Assembly: GCA_947650365.1 (NCBI GenBank)
Contig: OX393550.1
Coordinates: 100,901,472 to 100,965,471, forward strand
Length of the DNA: 64,000 nucleotides
Origin: Chamaelirium japonicum
Taxonomy: Eukaryota > Streptophyta > Magnoliopsida > Liliales > Melanthiaceae
Reading direction: 5' to 3'
The translations under genes and the position numbers were made by a program. The notes beneath the pieces were generated by a model. It was given only the letters and a program-made list of their open reading frames with translations, ran no database searches and was not told the origin of the DNA. Below are positions 61,106 through 64,000 of the stretch, piece after piece. Position 1 is the first letter of the stretch; every line of letters begins with the position of its first letter.

Positions 61106-64000
61106 CTACAATAGGGAGAAATCACAACTCGGTACTATAAATCCGAAAATAACAGAAAAACATGCACCAGGTACATTTAGGAAAAAGATTAGTTGAACGC
61201 TATTGAAGGCGCATGACATAAGATAACAAAAGCAAAATATTATGAGGGCGCACGTCATAATAGATAGTCTCTACTGTACGATGCACGAAATTTTCATACA
61301 GCAGTTTGGAAGACAAAATAATATTGCACACAAACATCAGCAATAGGATGCGTAATCCTCCTGAGCTTACAAAGTAAGACAGCTTGAAGATGATTCTCTT
61401 CTATCGTAATGTGCATGGCTTCTTAGGATTCCATGTCTTCTGTTAGTCATGCCAAATGCTGTTTGGTTATTCGACGTGTCAAAATGATACCAAAATGAAA
61501 GACCCTTGCACTTAATTTCTCTTTGCACCGCTACTGCAACTAGAAGAAATTTTATATATTCTGACAGTTTGTCTATCATAAATCAAAAATCCTGACAAGA
61601 CAAAAGCAGCAATATAAGTAGGAATCTGTATATTTCGAATTTTTGTCTGTACAGGTATCCATAACATAACTTCCTCGTCACATGTCAAGAACAAGTGCGT
61701 ACAAAAAGAAATGCTATATGTGCTCTAAAACCTCCATATATACGCTTTGATTTCCTAATATGATTCCTGATCACAACAATTTGATAACCTATGACAAATA
61801 AGGTCGTAAAAATCACAAAATCGGCATCATTGTGCGAGTAACAACGTTTTGTGCATCAGTTTCAAGCATCCGCAGCTACTCAAGTACTGATAGCTTCAAC
61901 AGACAGGCCAAGATGGTGATAACGCCCAAGGTCTCCAAAACAAGTACAAGGGCTTTGTTAGGACAAGCGGTTGCGCCCCTCTGCCACTGCTTTTAACTTA
62001 AGTGGGCAATGCTTTTGCACTTGAAGACGTTTAGTGGAGCGGAATGGGGAGCTGATCCCGGCTTGGATGTAATGGGCCGCCTTCAAAACACATGTAAACC
62101 CCGCTTTTCAAGATGCGGCCAGTGTTTTAAAAAACTCGCCCCAGGGTACGCCCGGGGCTCGCCCTGGGGCAGGGCGGGGTGGTCCTAAAACGCCCGGGGC
62201 GGCTCCAGCTGGGGCTTTTTTTTTTGTGGGGCTTACGCCCGAACCACTGGGGCATACGCCCCGAACGCACGGGTACGCCTTTTACACCTCAATGGCATGG
62301 GCTTACGCTCCACTGGAGTTTGTCTGCATAATTAAAAAAAAATGATTTGATTACTACCGTGTGATCTTTTATATATGTCTTAATCTCTTGGATGACGATT
62401 ATGATATTTTGGGAACTAAAGTTGTTTTAAATTGATGGTTTGAATTTTAGTTAAAAACTTATAATTAGATCTTAAATGATATTGAAAGACAATCACAAGT
62501 TCATTTTTACTATCATTTTTTATATATTTGTGATTTATCAACCATGCTTGTAGGCTTAAAGCTTTGTTTGATAACTTTGCTCATAGTTTTTTTTATTTTG
62601 TTTGTTTTTAATCTATTTTCACTTTTTATATTATATTATTTATTTCTATATATATTTTTAAATTAAAAAAATAAAAATTCATGGGGCTTACGTCCCACGC
62701 CCTGGGGCTTACGCCCCGCCCCACAACAAGCAAAACGCCCTGCCTTACGCCCCCGCCTTTGAAAACATTGGATGCGGCTAAAGTGCCGTGGTTTCTCTGT
62801 CGGCATCCCGCGACGAGGCCGATCACAAACAAGTGAGCCGCACCAAGCAAGGGGCGCAAAAGCTTGTCCAAACATAGCCTAAATAGTTCTCACTCATTTT
62901 AAGTGTTAACAAGAAAGCTTGTGTGGCAGTTATCTACCTTTCTCAATAGAGGTAGTATATGCTAATGGTAAACATTGTTGGAGGTGAATACCTAGGAATT
63001 CATTAAGGAAAATGGGGCCTCTTTGTACGTAACCACCTATTTTTCGCAGTAAACACATAAAAATCATCTATGTTACAATTGTTCAAAAATCAACCTCTAA
63101 TTATTTTAATTTGCAAAAAGAATTCTAAAATGTAACAAATAACCTAATGCATGCATCTCCTCCTTTCACCTACCACACCCCCTTTCCCAATGTCATTGCC
63201 TAGCCCTACCATCTAGTTTCAGGTCCCAGCCTCTTCTCCAATCCATTCTATCTGTCCACCCTCGATTCTTGGAAGGCAAGAGGGAGAGGAGATGCAGGTA
63301 ACAACGGGGAGAAAATAATTTGTCAAACACTTTATGGGGCCCTCTTTAGCGTAATGAACCATAGACGACCCCATCTTAATGGGATACTGGAATAAAAATT
63401 GGATGATCATGAAGTTACATGAAAAATACAATCTAATATGCTCACGCTATTGAGATAAATTCATTAGATTCTAAGCAAAGCCAAATAGGTACTCCATCCC
63501 AATTAATTGACTTCTAATTTAGGAAACTAAAGTGTCTTACTTGCACATTGGAGAGTGATTAAGAATCCTCATTGTTTAGCTCATCGCAAAAATCTTTCCC
63601 ATAAGAAATGATCTCGGAAAGAGCAATAATATGAAGATGAGACAGGCCATACGATGCATGTATAAGACCGCAAACAAACAATGTGCATACCATGCATGGG
63701 ACAATTTGTGCATCAGGATATTTAGATGAATGCCATAACTTCCTAATCATGCAAATTAAGAATGTACATTTCAACAAAGGAGTGAGAATGTGAGATGCTC
63801 TTTGCCAATCTCAATATAGTTGGATTGTTAACCAGATTTTAATTAGATAAAGATAAATTACTTAATCAAAAGGACCCTAATCAGGTAAAATATGAGGGAA
63901 GATAGTTGTTACACATCTAGCGCAGGGTCTTTTAAGAAGCCAATCTAAATTATTCGTATCTATTGCCTAAAATAGAGATAGTTGGGACAAAGTAAAACAC
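61106..64000 (-). other. FREE1 upstream intron sequence; no exon recognised
   Basis: The exon at 60956-61105 begins at an acceptor (ATTGTAG), so upstream exons must exist. I searched the minus strand for the expected preceding FREE1 segments and saw none up to 64000. Apart from the MITE at 62120-62770 it is AT-rich sequence without recognised elements. Confidence 0.5.
62120..62770. mobile_element. hAT-like MITE, CAGTGTTTTAAAA / GCCCCGGGGC type
   Basis: Flanked by perfect 8-bp direct repeats GATGCGGC (62112-62119 and 62771-62778). Left end CAGTGTTTTAAAAAACTCGC, inverse of right end CAATGTTTTCAAAGGCGGGG. GC-rich GGGGC(T)TACGCCC words at both sides surround an AT-rich middle. 651 bp, non-autonomous. 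Confidence 0.9.

Noticed and set aside
61106..64000. Search for the missing N-terminal FREE1 exons
   Set aside because: No minus-strand segment resembled the conserved region preceding LKEMGGKDS. They probably lie right of the window or are separated by repeats.

Overview
This is nuclear DNA from a flowering plant. Two conserved plant genes are broken into many exons with GT-AG junctions, introns reach 14 kb, and most of the remaining sequence is degenerate transposon or microsatellite. Protein spellings (for example the linker of the phosphatase gene) look somewhat monocot-like to me, but I cannot fix the species.

Layout. (1) 1-9313: no conserved gene. It holds a doubtful minus-strand reading frame with a C-rich leader and telo-box motifs (534-1540), an AT-rich stretch, two hAT-like MITEs (3449-3971, 6444-7228) and remnants of a minus-strand LTR element (about 4500-5620). 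(2) 9314-47913, plus strand: 15 exons of a BSL2/BSL3-type (BSU1-like) protein phosphatase, ending with the true stop. The exons encode the C-terminal part of the Kelch domain, the linker and the complete PPP phosphatase domain. The N-terminal 270-290 or so residues were not found and probably lie left of the window. Three introns are huge: 9384-16825, 20940-29790 and 33023-47327. (3) 48.7-52.5 kb: space between two convergent genes, with a hAT-like MITE, a perfect-looking foldback with target duplication, a Ty3/gypsy remnant and microsatellites. (4) 52506-61105, minus strand: seven C-terminal exons of FREE1, the plant FYVE-domain ESCRT protein. Its N-terminal exons lie beyond the right edge or were not recognised in 61.1-64.0 kb.

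The two genes are arranged tail to tail. They act in different processes (brassinosteroid and stomatal-lineage signalling versus endosomal sorting), so nothing suggests a functional cluster.

The most unusual part is the 8.9-kb intron at 20940-29790. Between 21.85 and 28.4 kb, long (TA)n tracts alternate with inverted-repeat elements of at least four families, each bounded directly by (TA)n. Two short ends at 21753 and 29544 share a terminal motif and an imperfect 8-bp duplication, which suggests that the whole nest grew inside one old hAT-like MITE. Other clear elements are a complete but dead Ty1/copia retrotransposon (36776-42219, TSD ATTTC), a tandem TRIM-like element with 110-bp LTRs (16305-16642), nine or so hAT-like MITEs with matching 8-bp target duplications, and a broken MED26-like TFIIS-N fragment (34420-34712).
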